A stretch of DNA of 15,910 nucleotides from Bacillota bacterium. GTDB taxonomy: Bacteria > Bacillota_C > Negativicutes > Sporomusales > Sporomusaceae. The notes below the pieces were generated by a model, which saw nothing but the letters and a program-made list of their open reading frames with translations, was not told the DNA's origin and ran no database searches. Positions within the stretch are counted from its first letter, which is position 1; each line of letters opens with the position of its first letter. Where the stretch lies: the NCBI GenBank assembly GCA_023441125.1, contig JAEZQV010000416.1, positions 1 through 15,910 of the forward strand, written 5' to 3'. A program made the position numbers and the translations under genes. This document shows positions 1 through 8,457 of the stretch, piece after piece.

Positions 1-840
1 CTGCACCACTTCACGACTTTTTTGCTGATAACGGTCATCGGTCAGCGCGGCTATGCCGGCAGCTTGCGCCAAAGAGTTAACATTCCAGGGATCTTTCGCC
101 GCATGCAGTTTAGCCGCCAAATCAGGATGAGTTAGCGCAAAGCCCAGTCTCAGGCCGGGAATTGCGTAAAATTTAGTGAGCGAATGAAGGATAACCAGAT
201 TATCGTAATTTTTAAGCAGTGGCCGGCAGGTATAGCCACGGTCATCAACAAGAAAATCCATAAAGGATTCATCAACAACCACCACTGCACCTGTCTGTCT
301 GGCCGCCAGCACTACTTGTTCCAGCTGGGAAACCGTTAACAGCGTTCCGGTCGGATTATTGGGATTGCCGATAAACACCATATCCATCCCGGGCAGGCAA
401 TTGCCCAGTGAACTTACATCCACAACAAAATTTTCTGCCGGCGGCAGATAGAAATATTCGATTCCGGCGCCGGCGGCCCGCGCAGCCCGCTCATATTCAC
501 AAAAAGCAGGCGCCGGAATCAGCACCCGTTTGGGTCTGAGCGTATGGGCCAATACATAGAGTAACTCAACGGCCCCATTCCCCACGGTAATCTGCCCGGG
601 CTCTACCTGATAATACTGCCCAAGGGCAGCTTTGAGCATAGTTGCCTCAGCATCGGGATAATGAATGACCTGCTCGACGGCCTGCATAATCGCCAGTCGC
701 ACTTTGTCAGACAATCCCAGGGGGTTGATATTGGCACTGTAATCCAGCAAGTCGGTAATTGCACCGCCGCTCGCCCTCGCCCAAGCGTGGACATTGCCGC
801 CATGAATAAAGCAGCCCGGGGTCCGGTTATCAGCGCCCAT
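1..840 (-). CDS. cobD: Threonine-phosphate decarboxylase CobD, C-terminus cut by window edge
   Basis: PLP-dependent class I/II aminotransferase-fold enzyme that decarboxylates L-threonine O-3-phosphate to (R)-1-amino-2-propanol phosphate, the linker that joins the corrin ring to the nucleotide loop. 280 residues are visible of a family usually near 360; the open frame runs off position 1, so the C-terminal domain is missing. Visible marks are the N-terminal IHGGN and DYSANINPLG (about residues 33-42), the GNPNNPTG loop (158-165), VVVDESFMDF (187-196), and the PLP-binding lysine in HSLTKFYAIPGLRLG (Lys223). Three in-frame ATGs occur at 849, 846 and 840; AGGAG at 854-850 sits 9 nt before the ATG at 840, which I chose. 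It overlaps the upstream kinase gene by 11 nt, so the two are probably translationally coupled. A HisC assignment is less likely given the neighbours. Confidence 0.93.
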   Translation of the reverse strand, partial: MGADNRTPGCFIHGGNVHAWARASGGAITDLLDYSANINPLGLSDKVRLAIMQAVEQVIHYPDAEATMLKAALGQYYQVEPGQITVGNGAVELLYVLAHTLRPKRVLIPAPAFCEYERAARAAGAGIEYFYLPPAENFVVDVSSLGNCLPGMDMVFIGNPNNPTGTLLTVSQLEQVVLAARQTGAVVVVDESFMDFLVDDRGYTCRPLLKNYDNLVILHSLTKFYAIPGLRLGFALTHPDLAAKLHAAKDPWNVNSLAQAAGIAALTDDRYQQKSREVVQ

Positions 841-1711
841 TGCCATCATCTCCTGTAATGATAAGTCCGCCGGCGATCAGGTGGGTAGTCCGTAAATAGG
901 TAACCTCAGGGCAAGTCCGGGATATTGCGGTAATGCAAGCTTCCCGGCCGGCTAATTTGCCGGCACTGAACATAACGCCCAGCACCGTGCCGCTGTGAGC
1001 AGCACACACCCCCACCGCCCCGAAATCCCGGCTGATATTTATAACCTGTTCGAGACAAGGCTTGAACAGTATGGCTTGATTGGCAACCGCACTCATCGTT
1101 GCCCCTTGGCCAATAAGAGCGGCATCGCCGGTTGCCAGTCCCTGGGCCACTAATTCAACAGCGGCGGCAACTTGCATCTCTTTCGCCTGATTTAGACTGG
1201 CTAAATCTTCCCGGTCGTTAAAAGCCAGTGTGTCTACCTCGCCGCCGGCATCAAAGACCGCAATACAGATAGGCGGTGGCGCACCCAGGACGCGGCGGAT
1301 TTTTCCCTGCACATGGTCAAACATAATAATGCCCGGATAAAATATCCCGTCTGTTGGTTCAATCGCCAAAGCAATATCGGCGATTTCGTCGCAGGTCAAG
1401 GTCCGGCCTGCTGTTGCCAAGGCAGCCGCCTGGCAGGCCGCGCTGATATCCGCACTGCTCGAGGCCATGCCTTTGCCCACCGGCAAATCAGAGTCTACAG
1501 TTAAACCAAAGTGGCCTGTCCGCTTGAGGTAAGCACAGGTTTTATCCACCGCAGCCGCTGTCTTGGGACCGGCCTTGGCCATACTGCCGCCGGGAATCAC
1601 CGACACTTCGGAATACCAATCCACCGGACAGGTAATCAAAAAGTTTACCCCGTTGATTGTACCCTGGACCAATTCGCCGCATGAGCCGGGCGCTTTCACT
1701 TTAATCGTCAT
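830..1711 (-). CDS. pduX: L-threonine kinase, PduX-type GHMP kinase
   Basis: Predicted to phosphorylate L-threonine to L-threonine O-3-phosphate, the substrate of CobD encoded directly downstream. 293 aa, usual length for PduX. GHMP-kinase features are clear: N-terminal APGSCGELVQG (residues 7-17), the ATP-binding PVGKGMASSSADI (77-89), and a C-terminal glycine-rich VGVCAAHSGTVLGVMF (232-247). The start is ATG 1711; the nearest Shine-Dalgarno-like sequence (AAAGG) lies about 14 nt upstream and is weak, but no better start is visible. The gene begins 39 nt after cobS ends and overlaps cobD by 11 nt. Other GHMP kinases (homoserine kinase, ISPE) share the fold; placement between cobS and cobD makes threonine kinase much the best reading. 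Confidence 0.88.
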   Translation of the reverse strand: MTIKVKAPGSCGELVQGTINGVNFLITCPVDWYSEVSVIPGGSMAKAGPKTAAAVDKTCAYLKRTGHFGLTVDSDLPVGKGMASSSADISAACQAAALATAGRTLTCDEIADIALAIEPTDGIFYPGIIMFDHVQGKIRRVLGAPPPICIAVFDAGGEVDTLAFNDREDLASLNQAKEMQVAAAVELVAQGLATGDAALIGQGATMSAVANQAILFKPCLEQVINISRDFGAVGVCAAHSGTVLGVMFSAGKLAGREACITAISRTCPEVTYLRTTHLIAGGLIITGDDGNGR

Positions 1712-1750
1712 AGAACAAGTCTGCCTTTCAGTAAATGAATCAAAATCTGT

Positions 1751-2476
1751 CTAAATGACAAACACGAGCAAGGCGACCAGCTCGGTCAGCTCGGTTACTG
1801 CGCCGTAGGTATCGCCGGTTAATCCGCCCAGCACATTGGCAAAATAACGGGCTGTCAGAACGCCGGCCAAAACGGCCACACCGGCGCTTATTGACGCCTG
1901 GAGACCAAAAGGCAGGACAACGGCAAGAGCTATCATGGCAGTAATGAATAAAGTCGAACGGCCGGCATACTGGGCAAAAGCCTTACCCATCCCGTCAGGA
2001 CGGGCATACGGAAAGGCGGTAATACTGGTGACCATGGACATCCGGCCGGCCACCGGCATAATAATAAGGGCGGTAGTAAGCATTGTGGGCGTCATATCAA
2101 TAATCAGCGAATACTTTAGCAGCAGCAGCAGCCCGAAAGCCACTACCCCGTTTGCCCCGACCCGGCTGTCTTTCATAATCTCCAGCATACGCTCCCGGGA
2201 CCTGCCGGAAAATACGCCGTCGGCCGTATCCATAAACCCGTCGCAATGCAGCCCGCCGGTAAGCAAAATCTCAGCTAAAATAATAATAGCCGCCAACACA
2301 TGCGTCGGTAAGACCTGACTTAAGAAATAATTAAAACCGGCCAACAGCAAACCAATAATAGCCCCGATCAAGGTAAAATACTTTACACTGCGGCCAAAAC
2401 TCTCCGGTGACCAATCTGTCTGCTCAACAATTCGAAGCCGGGTAAGAAACTGTAAGCCCGTAAAAAAATCTTTCAA
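1751..2476 (-). CDS. cobS: Adenosylcobinamide-GDP ribazoletransferase (cobalamin synthase) CobS
   Basis: Integral membrane enzyme that joins adenosylcobinamide-GDP to alpha-ribazole(-phosphate), closing the lower nucleotide loop. 241 aa, normal for the family. The signature region is at residues 73-110: TGGLHCDGFMDTADGVFSG followed by RSRERMLEIMKDSRVGANG, an Asp/His-rich site probably binding metal and pyrophosphate. Hydrophobic segments are at about 33-70, 112-155 and 172-241. The start is TTG at 2476: GGAGG at 2490-2486 is 9 nt upstream, an in-frame TGA lies at 2482-2480, and the next internal Met is at about residue 97, inside the conserved motif. The gene begins 17 nt after cbiB. Confidence 0.95.
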   Translation of the reverse strand: MKDFFTGLQFLTRLRIVEQTDWSPESFGRSVKYFTLIGAIIGLLLAGFNYFLSQVLPTHVLAAIIILAEILLTGGLHCDGFMDTADGVFSGRSRERMLEIMKDSRVGANGVVAFGLLLLLKYSLIIDMTPTMLTTALIIMPVAGRMSMVTSITAFPYARPDGMGKAFAQYAGRSTLFITAMIALAVVLPFGLQASISAGVAVLAGVLTARYFANVLGGLTGDTYGAVTELTELVALLVFVI

Positions 2477-2485
2477 ATTTCAATT

Positions 2486-2490
2486 CCTCC
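2486..2490 (-). promoter_or_regulatory. Ribosome binding site that fixes the cobS TTG start
   Basis: GGAGG on the minus strand ends 9 nt before TTG 2476, with an in-frame TGA between them at 2482-2480, leaving this TTG as the only workable start. Confidence 0.75.
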
Positions 2491-2493
2491 ACC

Positions 2494-3462
2494 TCAGGCT
2501 GCTGCCAAATAATAAAAGAGCAGCCCTTTACATGCAAATGCCGCCGCCAGGAAAAGCGCGGTCACCCAATACATAATCTGAATGGCTTGTTCAATATGTA
2601 CCGGCTGGAGCGTATGTTTGGCCTCGCCCATATAAGCCCGTAAAGAGGCCACACCGCCATAATAGTTGAGTCCCCCCAGCCTGATTCCCAATGCGCCGGC
2701 AACTCCGGCCTCAGCAAAACCACTGTTCGGACTGGGATGTTTGGCGGCGTCACGGCGAATGGCCTGCCAGGCACCGCCGGCATCCCTATTGAGTATAACC
2801 GCGGCCAGAATGATTAACATACCGGTAATTCTCGCAGGAAGGAAATTGAACACATCATCAACCCGGGCGGCAACCATGCCAAAGTCCCGGTACTTTTCAT
2901 TTTTGTAGCCAACCATGGAGTCCATGGTGTTAACAGCCCGATACAGGCAGGCGAGCGGTATACCACCGATTATAGCATAAAACAGCGGTGAAGTAATGCC
3001 GTCGACAATATTCTCGGCAATCGTCTCAACCGTAGCCCGGGTAACCTCGGCCGTGTCCAGCCGGGCCGTATCACGCCCGACAATCCAGCCCACCTTATAC
3101 CGGGCCTCGGCCATATTGCCGGTAGTAAGAAAGCCGGCTATCTCCCGGCCGGCTTCGGCCAGGCTGCGCGGCGAGATGGTAAAGGACAGCAACAACGCCC
3201 CGCCAATGTATCCGGCCCAGGGATGCAACGCAGTGAGTGCCGTCAGCAGCAGCCAGGCTAACCCGTATGTCACCGCCAGCACGGTTGCCACCAGCATGGC
3301 TCCCGCCATTTTTTTGCGGCCTGGCGTGTGACTGGCACTGAGTAACTGCCGTTCCAGCCAGGCAATCCAATTGCCAATGATAACTACCGGGTGCAATGCC
3401 GTGCGCGGATCGCCGACAAGACGGTCAATAACCACCGCGCCTAATGCCAGATAGTGTTCCAT
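2494..3462 (-). CDS. cbiB: Adenosylcobinamide-phosphate synthase CbiB
   Basis: Membrane protein that attaches aminopropanol phosphate to the f-propionate of adenosylcobyric acid, giving adenosylcobinamide phosphate. 322 aa, as expected. Recognised by the N-terminal DRLVGDP (13-19) followed by HPVVIIGNWI, the long conserved block at about 130-215 (DTAEVTRATVETIAENIVDG, then PLFYAIIGGIPLACLYRAVN and MDSMVGYKNEKYRDFG), and several hydrophobic segments, one near the extreme C-terminus. It begins 1 nt after the cbiP stop (TAA-T-ATG). No good Shine-Dalgarno precedes it, so its translation probably depends on ribosomes finishing cbiP. It works with PduX and CobD products from the same transcript. 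Confidence 0.95.
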   Translation of the reverse strand: MEHYLALGAVVIDRLVGDPRTALHPVVIIGNWIAWLERQLLSASHTPGRKKMAGAMLVATVLAVTYGLAWLLLTALTALHPWAGYIGGALLLSFTISPRSLAEAGREIAGFLTTGNMAEARYKVGWIVGRDTARLDTAEVTRATVETIAENIVDGITSPLFYAIIGGIPLACLYRAVNTMDSMVGYKNEKYRDFGMVAARVDDVFNFLPARITGMLIILAAVILNRDAGGAWQAIRRDAAKHPSPNSGFAEAGVAGALGIRLGGLNYYGGVASLRAYMGEAKHTLQPVHIEQAIQIMYWVTALFLAAAFACKGLLFYYLAAA

Positions 3463-3463
3463 A

Positions 3464-4996
3464 TTATTTACCAGCGGACTCGTTCATGATCCTGTACACC
3501 AAGTCCATGTCCATACTCTTTCTGACGACGTCGGCCAACCGGTTGTAGGCAGCGTCTTTCAAGGCCTGAGTGTCCTGGACAACGCCGAGCGGGGCCAGCC
3601 CTTTGCGCAGGCGCAGTGCATCAAGCACCGCCCGGCGGTAAACATCATTGTCAAAAACACCATGCATATAGGTACCCATAACCAAACCGTCCGGGGAAAC
3701 TGCCCCATCCGCCATATCAACCGCCGCACCGGAACGGGTAGTAATGGTGAAGGCCGGGTCTACAGGCGTAAGGAACTGGGTACGGCCCATATGAATTTCG
3801 TAGCCGGTCAGATTCTCACCGCTATAGCTGATGCCTAAAAAATTATGATGCTTGGCCTTGGCTTTAACCTGATGCGTGACTTTATCAGCGGCAAAAATTG
3901 TAATACTGTCAATGAGCCCCAGTCCCATTATTTTATCAAGGTCTGATTCGGTATGCTCCGGGTCTTGCACCTCCCGTCCCAGCATCTGGTAACCGCCGCA
4001 AATACCGACAATGGGGGTGCCGCTTTTGGCCAGTTTAATAATTTCCGTTTCATAGCCATGGTGCCGCAAATATAATAAATCTTCGGTGGTATTTTTACTG
4101 CCTGGCAGGATAATGAGGTCCGGTTTGCCAATGGCTTCCCCCTGACGTACATATCTGACCCGCACGTCACTTTCATTGGCTAAGGCGTCAAAATCAGTAA
4201 AATTGGATATTTTGGGCAAACGCAAAACAGCTACGTCCAGTTCGCCGGTTTTCACCGACTGCTGCTTGTCTTCCAGCGATACCGAATCCTCATCATCAAT
4301 ACCCAGCCGGTCAAGATGCGGCACAACACCGACCACCGGCTTGCCGGTTTTGGCCTCGAGGAACTCGAGGGCCGGCTGCAACAGACTTATATCACCCCGG
4401 AATTTGTTAATAATTATACCTTTTACCAAATCCCGCTCGTCCGGCGCCAACAGTTCCAGCGTGCCTACCACCGAGGCCAGCGCGCCTCCCCTGTCAATGT
4501 CGGCAATTAACAACACCGGCGACGGGGCCAGTTTGGCAATACGCATGTTCACAATATCGTTATCTTTGAGATTGACTTCGGCCGGGCTGCCTGCGCCTTC
4601 AATCACAATCACGTCAAAATCCTTATTTAGCTTCTGCAGACATTCGGTAACAACGCCCAATGCTTTCAGACTATAACCGGCATGATATTCTTTAGCCGAC
4701 ATATTACCGACTGCTTTCCCCATGACAATAACCTGGGAACAGGAATTGCCGGTGGGCTTTAACAAAACCGGATTCATTTCAACAGCCGGGTCCAAGCCGG
4801 CCGCTTCGGCCTGCGCCACCTGAGCCCGGCCCATTTCGCCGCCGCTTTTAGTCACATAAGAATTTAAAGCCATATTTTGCGCCTTAAAAGGCGTAACTTT
4901 CATTCCGTCTTGTTTAAAGATCCGGCACAGTGCCGTTGTTAAAATACTTTTGCCGACATGGGAGCTTGTCCCCTGCAGCATAATTGCTTTAGCCAT
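3464..4996 (-). CDS. cbiP: Adenosylcobyric acid synthase CbiP/CobQ (glutamine-hydrolysing)
   Basis: ATP- and glutamine-dependent amidotransferase that amidates the b, d, e and g side chains of adenosylcobyrinic acid a,c-diamide. 510 aa from ATG 4996. The N-terminal dethiobiotin-synthetase-like ATPase domain has QGTSSHVGKS (8-17) and FKAQNMALNSYVT (37-49); VIEGAGSPAEVNL lies at 131-143. The C-terminal class I glutamine amidotransferase domain contains LPGSKNTTEDL (297-307) and the nucleophile in VGICGGYQMLG (Cys333). A GTG at 5005 would add three residues, but GGAGG at 5010-5006 abuts it; the same GGAGG is 9 nt from ATG 4996, so that start is preferred. It overlaps the cobU stop by 8 nt (ATGGCTAA). 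Confidence 0.96.
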   Translation of the reverse strand: MAKAIMLQGTSSHVGKSILTTALCRIFKQDGMKVTPFKAQNMALNSYVTKSGGEMGRAQVAQAEAAGLDPAVEMNPVLLKPTGNSCSQVIVMGKAVGNMSAKEYHAGYSLKALGVVTECLQKLNKDFDVIVIEGAGSPAEVNLKDNDIVNMRIAKLAPSPVLLIADIDRGGALASVVGTLELLAPDERDLVKGIIINKFRGDISLLQPALEFLEAKTGKPVVGVVPHLDRLGIDDEDSVSLEDKQQSVKTGELDVAVLRLPKISNFTDFDALANESDVRVRYVRQGEAIGKPDLIILPGSKNTTEDLLYLRHHGYETEIIKLAKSGTPIVGICGGYQMLGREVQDPEHTESDLDKIMGLGLIDSITIFAADKVTHQVKAKAKHHNFLGISYSGENLTGYEIHMGRTQFLTPVDPAFTITTRSGAAVDMADGAVSPDGLVMGTYMHGVFDNDVYRRAVLDALRLRKGLAPLGVVQDTQALKDAAYNRLADVVRKSMDMDLVYRIMNESAGK

Positions 4997-5570
4997 TGCG
5001 TTCACCCTCCCCCAGACTAACGGCGATTTTTTTTAGTTCCACCGCCAAACCACTAACCACCAGATACACTTCATCGGCAAGGCCGGCCACCTTTTGGTTG
5101 ACAAGCCCGGCAATATCACGGTATTCCCTGGCCAGGGCATTATCGGGCACAATACCTAAGCCAACTTCATTGGTAACAAAAATAACATCGCTTTTTGCCT
5201 GTCTGGCGCTTGTCAGCAGCCTTTCAATGGCGTCAAGTACGGCCTGGCGCCGTTCTTCCCGGTCTGACGGTGCAGCCGGCGCCAGTAACAGATTGCTGGT
5301 ATACAGTGTCAGGCAGTCAAATAATACGGCGTCCGCTCCCTGAACAGCCTGCACCATGGCCAGCTCGGCCTGGTAAGGAGCTTCAAAGGTCGGCCAGCTG
5401 GCCGGGCGGCGGCTTTGATGAATCGTTACCCGCTCCCGCATTTCGTCATCGTAAATTTGCGCAGTGGCAATATAAGCCACACTGCGCCCCCCTTGGGCTG
5501 CATACCGTTCGGCAAACGTGCTTTTGCCGCTGCGCGCCCCCCCGGTAACCAGAACAATCTTCCCCGCCAT
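4989..5570 (-). CDS. cobU: Adenosylcobinamide kinase / adenosylcobinamide-phosphate guanylyltransferase CobU
   Basis: Bifunctional enzyme that phosphorylates adenosylcobinamide and transfers GMP to the phosphate, producing the GDP-activated substrate of CobS. 193 aa. The P-loop is GGARSGKS (10-17). IATAQIYDDEM (34-44) is followed by VTIHQSRRPASW, whose His51 aligns by motif with the guanylylated His46 of Salmonella CobU. DCLTLYTSNLL and TNEVGLGIVP (nucleobase and switch regions) are also present. ATG 5570 has GGGAGG 8 nt upstream, located in the last codons of cbiA, whose stop is 1 nt away. The 3' end overlaps cbiP by 8 nt. The GTP:GMP-transferring CobY type is excluded by the P-loop and His motif. 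Confidence 0.96.
   Translation of the reverse strand: MAGKIVLVTGGARSGKSTFAERYAAQGGRSVAYIATAQIYDDEMRERVTIHQSRRPASWPTFEAPYQAELAMVQAVQGADAVLFDCLTLYTSNLLLAPAAPSDREERRQAVLDAIERLLTSARQAKSDVIFVTNEVGLGIVPDNALAREYRDIAGLVNQKVAGLADEVYLVVSGLAVELKKIAVSLGEGERNG
5006..5010 (-). promoter_or_regulatory. Ribosome binding site that selects the cbiP start
   Basis: GGAGG within the 3' end of cobU abuts an in-frame GTG (5005) but is 9 nt from ATG 4996, favouring the ATG. Confidence 0.7.
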
Positions 5571-5571
5571 A

Positions 5572-6972
5572 TTATTTACCTCCCTGACCGCTCAGCCGCT
5601 TATACTCGGCGCATTGTGCGACAAACCGTTCTGCGGCCGGCCGGTTGCCGGCAAAATGCATGTGCAGATAGGAAGCCAGCACCTGGCCGGCCGCATATCC
5701 GCCCCGGTATTGGGCGCCGGTCCGCATTTTCTTAAAGGTAAAGGCCCAGGGAAATTCCTCTCCCTTTTCATCTGGAAACATACGGGAAAAATGAAACTCA
5801 TGGCCGCGCAACATTTCCCCGCCGGCGCATAATACATTATCAGTCAAAGCCGTCGTTTCCACATAACCGACGGTTTCGAGTTTAGCTTGCATTTCACATA
5901 CCGCCGGGATAACTCCGGTCATGTCATGGGCCTGACCGTTAAAGTCTATGATCTGCCGGGCAAGGTACATCAGGCCGCCGCACTCGGCGTAAATCGGCAT
6001 ACCGCTCGCCGCCGCCCGTACTATGCTGCTGCGCATGGCAGTGTTGGCGGCTAATTCCGTAACAAACATTTCCGGAAAACCGCCGCCCAGTACAAGGCCG
6101 TCGACAGCAGGCAACCGGCTGTCCTTAAGCGGACTGAACGGGACCAGTTCGGCACCGAACTCACTGAGGACCTCCAGACTGGAGGGATAATAAAAAGTGA
6201 ATACATCATCCTGAGCTACGCCAATCCGTACTTTGTCCCGCTTGCGCTGTACCGCAGCATTCCCCTCGGGTTTTAATAAAGGTGCCGCCGTTTTGGCCAA
6301 GGCCAGCAATTCATCAACAGACACCTGCCGGCTGACCTGCCGGCCCATTTCCGCTACGGCTGCCACTGCGTCCTGTTCGGTAACCGGCGTCAGTCCCAGA
6401 TGCCGTTCCGGCATCACCAGCTCATGGTTGCGAAAAACCGCACCAATGACCGGTATCTCTAAGCGAGCAAGCGCCTCACAGACCATTAGCCGGTGGCTTT
6501 CGGAGCCAAGCCGGTTAATTATGACACCGGCCAGATTAAGCTCCGGATCATAGGTTTTAAACCCTAAGGCAATGGCAGCAGCACTTTCGCCCATGGATTT
6601 AGCGTCAATAACCAGCACAACGGGTGCTTTCAGCATTTTTGCTACTGCGGCTGTGCTGCTGACACCGGCTCGTCCCCCGTCAAACAGCCCCATAACCCCT
6701 TCGATAACCGCAATATCATTGCCGGCCGCCGTGCTGGCAAAAATTTCGGCTAATGTTGCCGGCGGCACCAGCCAGGTATCCAGGTTATGGGCATTTTTAC
6801 CGCTGGCCAACCGGTGAAAACCCGGGTCGATATAGTCTGGCCCCACTTTATAGGATTGAACTTTTAGACCACGCCCCGCTAATGCGGCGAGCAAACCAGT
6901 TACTATGGTTGTTTTGCCAACACCGCTGCTGACTCCGGCAATCACTACCCGTGGCGTATTCACTTGGCCCAT
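5572..6972 (-). CDS. cbiA: Cobyrinic acid a,c-diamide synthase CbiA/CobB
   Basis: Amidates the a and c carboxylates of cobyrinic acid using glutamine and ATP. 466 aa, typical. The N-terminal ATPase domain shows the P-loop GVSSGVGKTT (13-22), KVGPDYIDPGFH (42-53), NLDTWL (63-68) and EGVMGLFDG (91-99). The C-terminal glutamine amidotransferase domain shows LVLGGGFPEMF (293-303) and the catalytic Cys331 in YAECGGLMYL. It ends with the HEFHYS-like GHEFHFS motif and YLHMHFAGN. ATG 6972 has AGGAGG 8 nt upstream. An 81-nt spacer separates it from cbiC, the longest gap in the operon; I see no terminator there. In the anaerobic route the substrate is cob(II)yrinic acid. Confidence 0.96.
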   Translation of the reverse strand: MGQVNTPRVVIAGVSSGVGKTTIVTGLLAALAGRGLKVQSYKVGPDYIDPGFHRLASGKNAHNLDTWLVPPATLAEIFASTAAGNDIAVIEGVMGLFDGGRAGVSSTAAVAKMLKAPVVLVIDAKSMGESAAAIALGFKTYDPELNLAGVIINRLGSESHRLMVCEALARLEIPVIGAVFRNHELVMPERHLGLTPVTEQDAVAAVAEMGRQVSRQVSVDELLALAKTAAPLLKPEGNAAVQRKRDKVRIGVAQDDVFTFYYPSSLEVLSEFGAELVPFSPLKDSRLPAVDGLVLGGGFPEMFVTELAANTAMRSSIVRAAASGMPIYAECGGLMYLARQIIDFNGQAHDMTGVIPAVCEMQAKLETVGYVETTALTDNVLCAGGEMLRGHEFHFSRMFPDEKGEEFPWAFTFKKMRTGAQYRGGYAAGQVLASYLHMHFAGNRPAAERFVAQCAEYKRLSGQGGK

Positions 6973-7053
6973 GCGTAACTCCTCCTAGTATTCAGTGCTC
7001 TGCTGTTACAACCAGCCCAATCGCCCCTCAGACTGCAGGTTAAAACAATTTTG

Positions 7054-7680
7054 TTAACGCCCCAGCATATACATAACGGCATTTACGGAAGCTGCCGCAA
7101 TAGGACTGCCGCCTTTATTGCCCAATACAGTAATGTACGGTACGGGGGCTGTGGTATAAAGTAAATCTTTCGATTCGGCGGCACCGACAAAGCCGACCGG
7201 AACGCCAATAATGAGCGCCGGTTTAATCTGCTCCGTTTGGATCATCTGCAAAACTTCAAATAATGCAGTTGGGGCATTGCCAATAGCCACAATAGCGCCA
7301 TTAAGCTCTTTGCCAAATTTGCGCATAGCCGCCATAGAGCGGGTAATCCCGGCAGCCTTAGCCTCCCGGGCCACAGTTTCATCAGCCACCAGACAGTAGG
7401 CCTGGCCGCCGAATTCAGCCAGCCGGCGCTTGTTAATCCCGGTCCGTACCATTTCTACATCGCAAAAAATGTTACAGCCGCTTTGGAGTGCAGCCAGGCC
7501 GGCCGTAATGGCCTCCGGATGAATCTTGATTATATTGGCGTAATCCGGGTCACCGGCAGCGTGGATAATGCGGGAATAAACCTTGATTGCCTGCTCATCC
7601 AGATTAAACTTGGCCAAGTACGGGGCAATAATTTCCATACTGCGCGTTTCAATGGCCATGGGGTCTTTTATGTACTCCAT
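7054..7680 (-). CDS. cbiC: Cobalt-precorrin-8 methylmutase CbiC
   Basis: Moves the C11 methyl to C12 of cobalt-precorrin-8, giving cobyrinic acid. 208 aa, normal. SRIIHAAGDPDY contains the conserved His (about residue 40) matching the catalytic His43 of CobH. VRTGINKRRL, VAIGNAPTALFEVL and IGVPVGFVGAAESK are family hallmarks, and GNKGGSPIAAASVNA closes the protein. Two adjacent ATGs (7683 and 7680) are possible; GGGAGG at 7693-7688 is 7 nt from 7680 and only 4 nt from 7683, so 7680 is slightly preferred. The gene starts about 20 nt after cbiJ and is followed by the 81-nt spacer before cbiA, the next enzyme in the pathway. Confidence 0.95.
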   Translation of the reverse strand: MEYIKDPMAIETRSMEIIAPYLAKFNLDEQAIKVYSRIIHAAGDPDYANIIKIHPEAITAGLAALQSGCNIFCDVEMVRTGINKRRLAEFGGQAYCLVADETVAREAKAAGITRSMAAMRKFGKELNGAIVAIGNAPTALFEVLQMIQTEQIKPALIIGVPVGFVGAAESKDLLYTTAPVPYITVLGNKGGSPIAAASVNAVMYMLGR

Positions 7681-7701
7681 CATGCTACCTCCCTGATATA
7701 T

Positions 7702-8457
7702 TTATAAGCACAGCAGCTTTAGGACTTCGGTTTGGGACCGGCACAGGTTTTTATACTCAATCGCCGGCCGGCCAATCATAACAATTGGCAGACCCAGCTC
7801 CATGGCAGCCGCCAGCTTAGTGTCGGCGCCGCCGATTGTTCCGCTGTTTTTCGTGATAATAACCTCAGCGCCAAATTCTTTAAACAGGGCTATATTGAGT
7901 TCCCGGGAAAACGGCCCTTGCATGGCGACAATGTCCCCGGGACTAAAGCCGAGATTGATACACTCGTTCACAACATCCGGCTGCGGCAGTACCCGCGCAA
8001 TTACCCGGCAGTTCTGTAATAATGGTTCATTTTTAAATACCTGCAAGGTACGGCTGCCGGTGGTCAGAAAAACCACTTTACCCAAACCGGCGGCAATTTT
8101 TGCCGCTTCGCCGGCATCCCGGGCCAGGTGCAGCTGCCCATAATCAGGCACAGAAACCTCTGACCGTTCGTAACGGATATAGCGTATATGACTGGCAGCA
8201 CAGGCCGCCATGGCATTTACGGAAACATTTTCGGCATAAGGATGACTGGCATCAACAACAGCCGTTATTCCCTGAACCGTGATTAACGCTTTCATCCCGT
8301 CCAGTGACAACTGCCCGGTGTGGACAGAAATGCCGGGCAATTCAGCCAGGCTTCGTCCATAACTGCTGACGACAGACACAAGTACCTGCTGGCCGCTTTG
8401 CGCCAGATAGGCCGCCAGTTCACGACCGTCAAGCGTTCCGGCCAGCACCAGAATCAT
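7702..8457 (-). CDS. cbiJ: Cobalt-precorrin-6A reductase CbiJ (CobK family)
   Basis: NAD(P)H-dependent reductase of the corrin macrocycle, acting after CbiD. 251 aa, typical. The N-terminal Rossmann-type start is ILVLAGTLDGREL (2-14), followed by the family marker DASHPYAENVSVNA (69-82); LTTGSRTLQVF and MQGPFSRELN lie in the middle, and IITKNSGTIGG plus the IGRP motif at the C-terminus are also typical. ATG 8457 overlaps the cbiH stop (ATGA, 4 nt), so expression is coupled to cbiH. In the anaerobic pathway NADH is usually the donor; the sequence does not settle the cofactor. Confidence 0.94.
   Translation of the reverse strand: MILVLAGTLDGRELAAYLAQSGQQVLVSVVSSYGRSLAELPGISVHTGQLSLDGMKALITVQGITAVVDASHPYAENVSVNAMAACAASHIRYIRYERSEVSVPDYGQLHLARDAGEAAKIAAGLGKVVFLTTGSRTLQVFKNEPLLQNCRVIARVLPQPDVVNECINLGFSPGDIVAMQGPFSRELNIALFKEFGAEVIITKNSGTIGGADTKLAAAMELGLPIVMIGRPAIEYKNLCRSQTEVLKLLCL

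Noticed and set aside
4176..4676. 166-codon plus-strand open frame opposite cbiP
   Set aside because: It lies wholly antisense to a clearly conserved amidotransferase; its translation is Ser/Thr/Arg-rich low-complexity with no family resemblance, as expected from the mirror of a gene rich in GCC/GGC codons.
7039..7058. AT-rich near-palindrome GTTAAAACAATTTTGTTAAC at the cbiC end, considered as an intra-operon terminator
   Set aside because: Arms are imperfect and A/T only, with no G/C stem or following T run in the direction of transcription; it also includes the cbiC stop codon.
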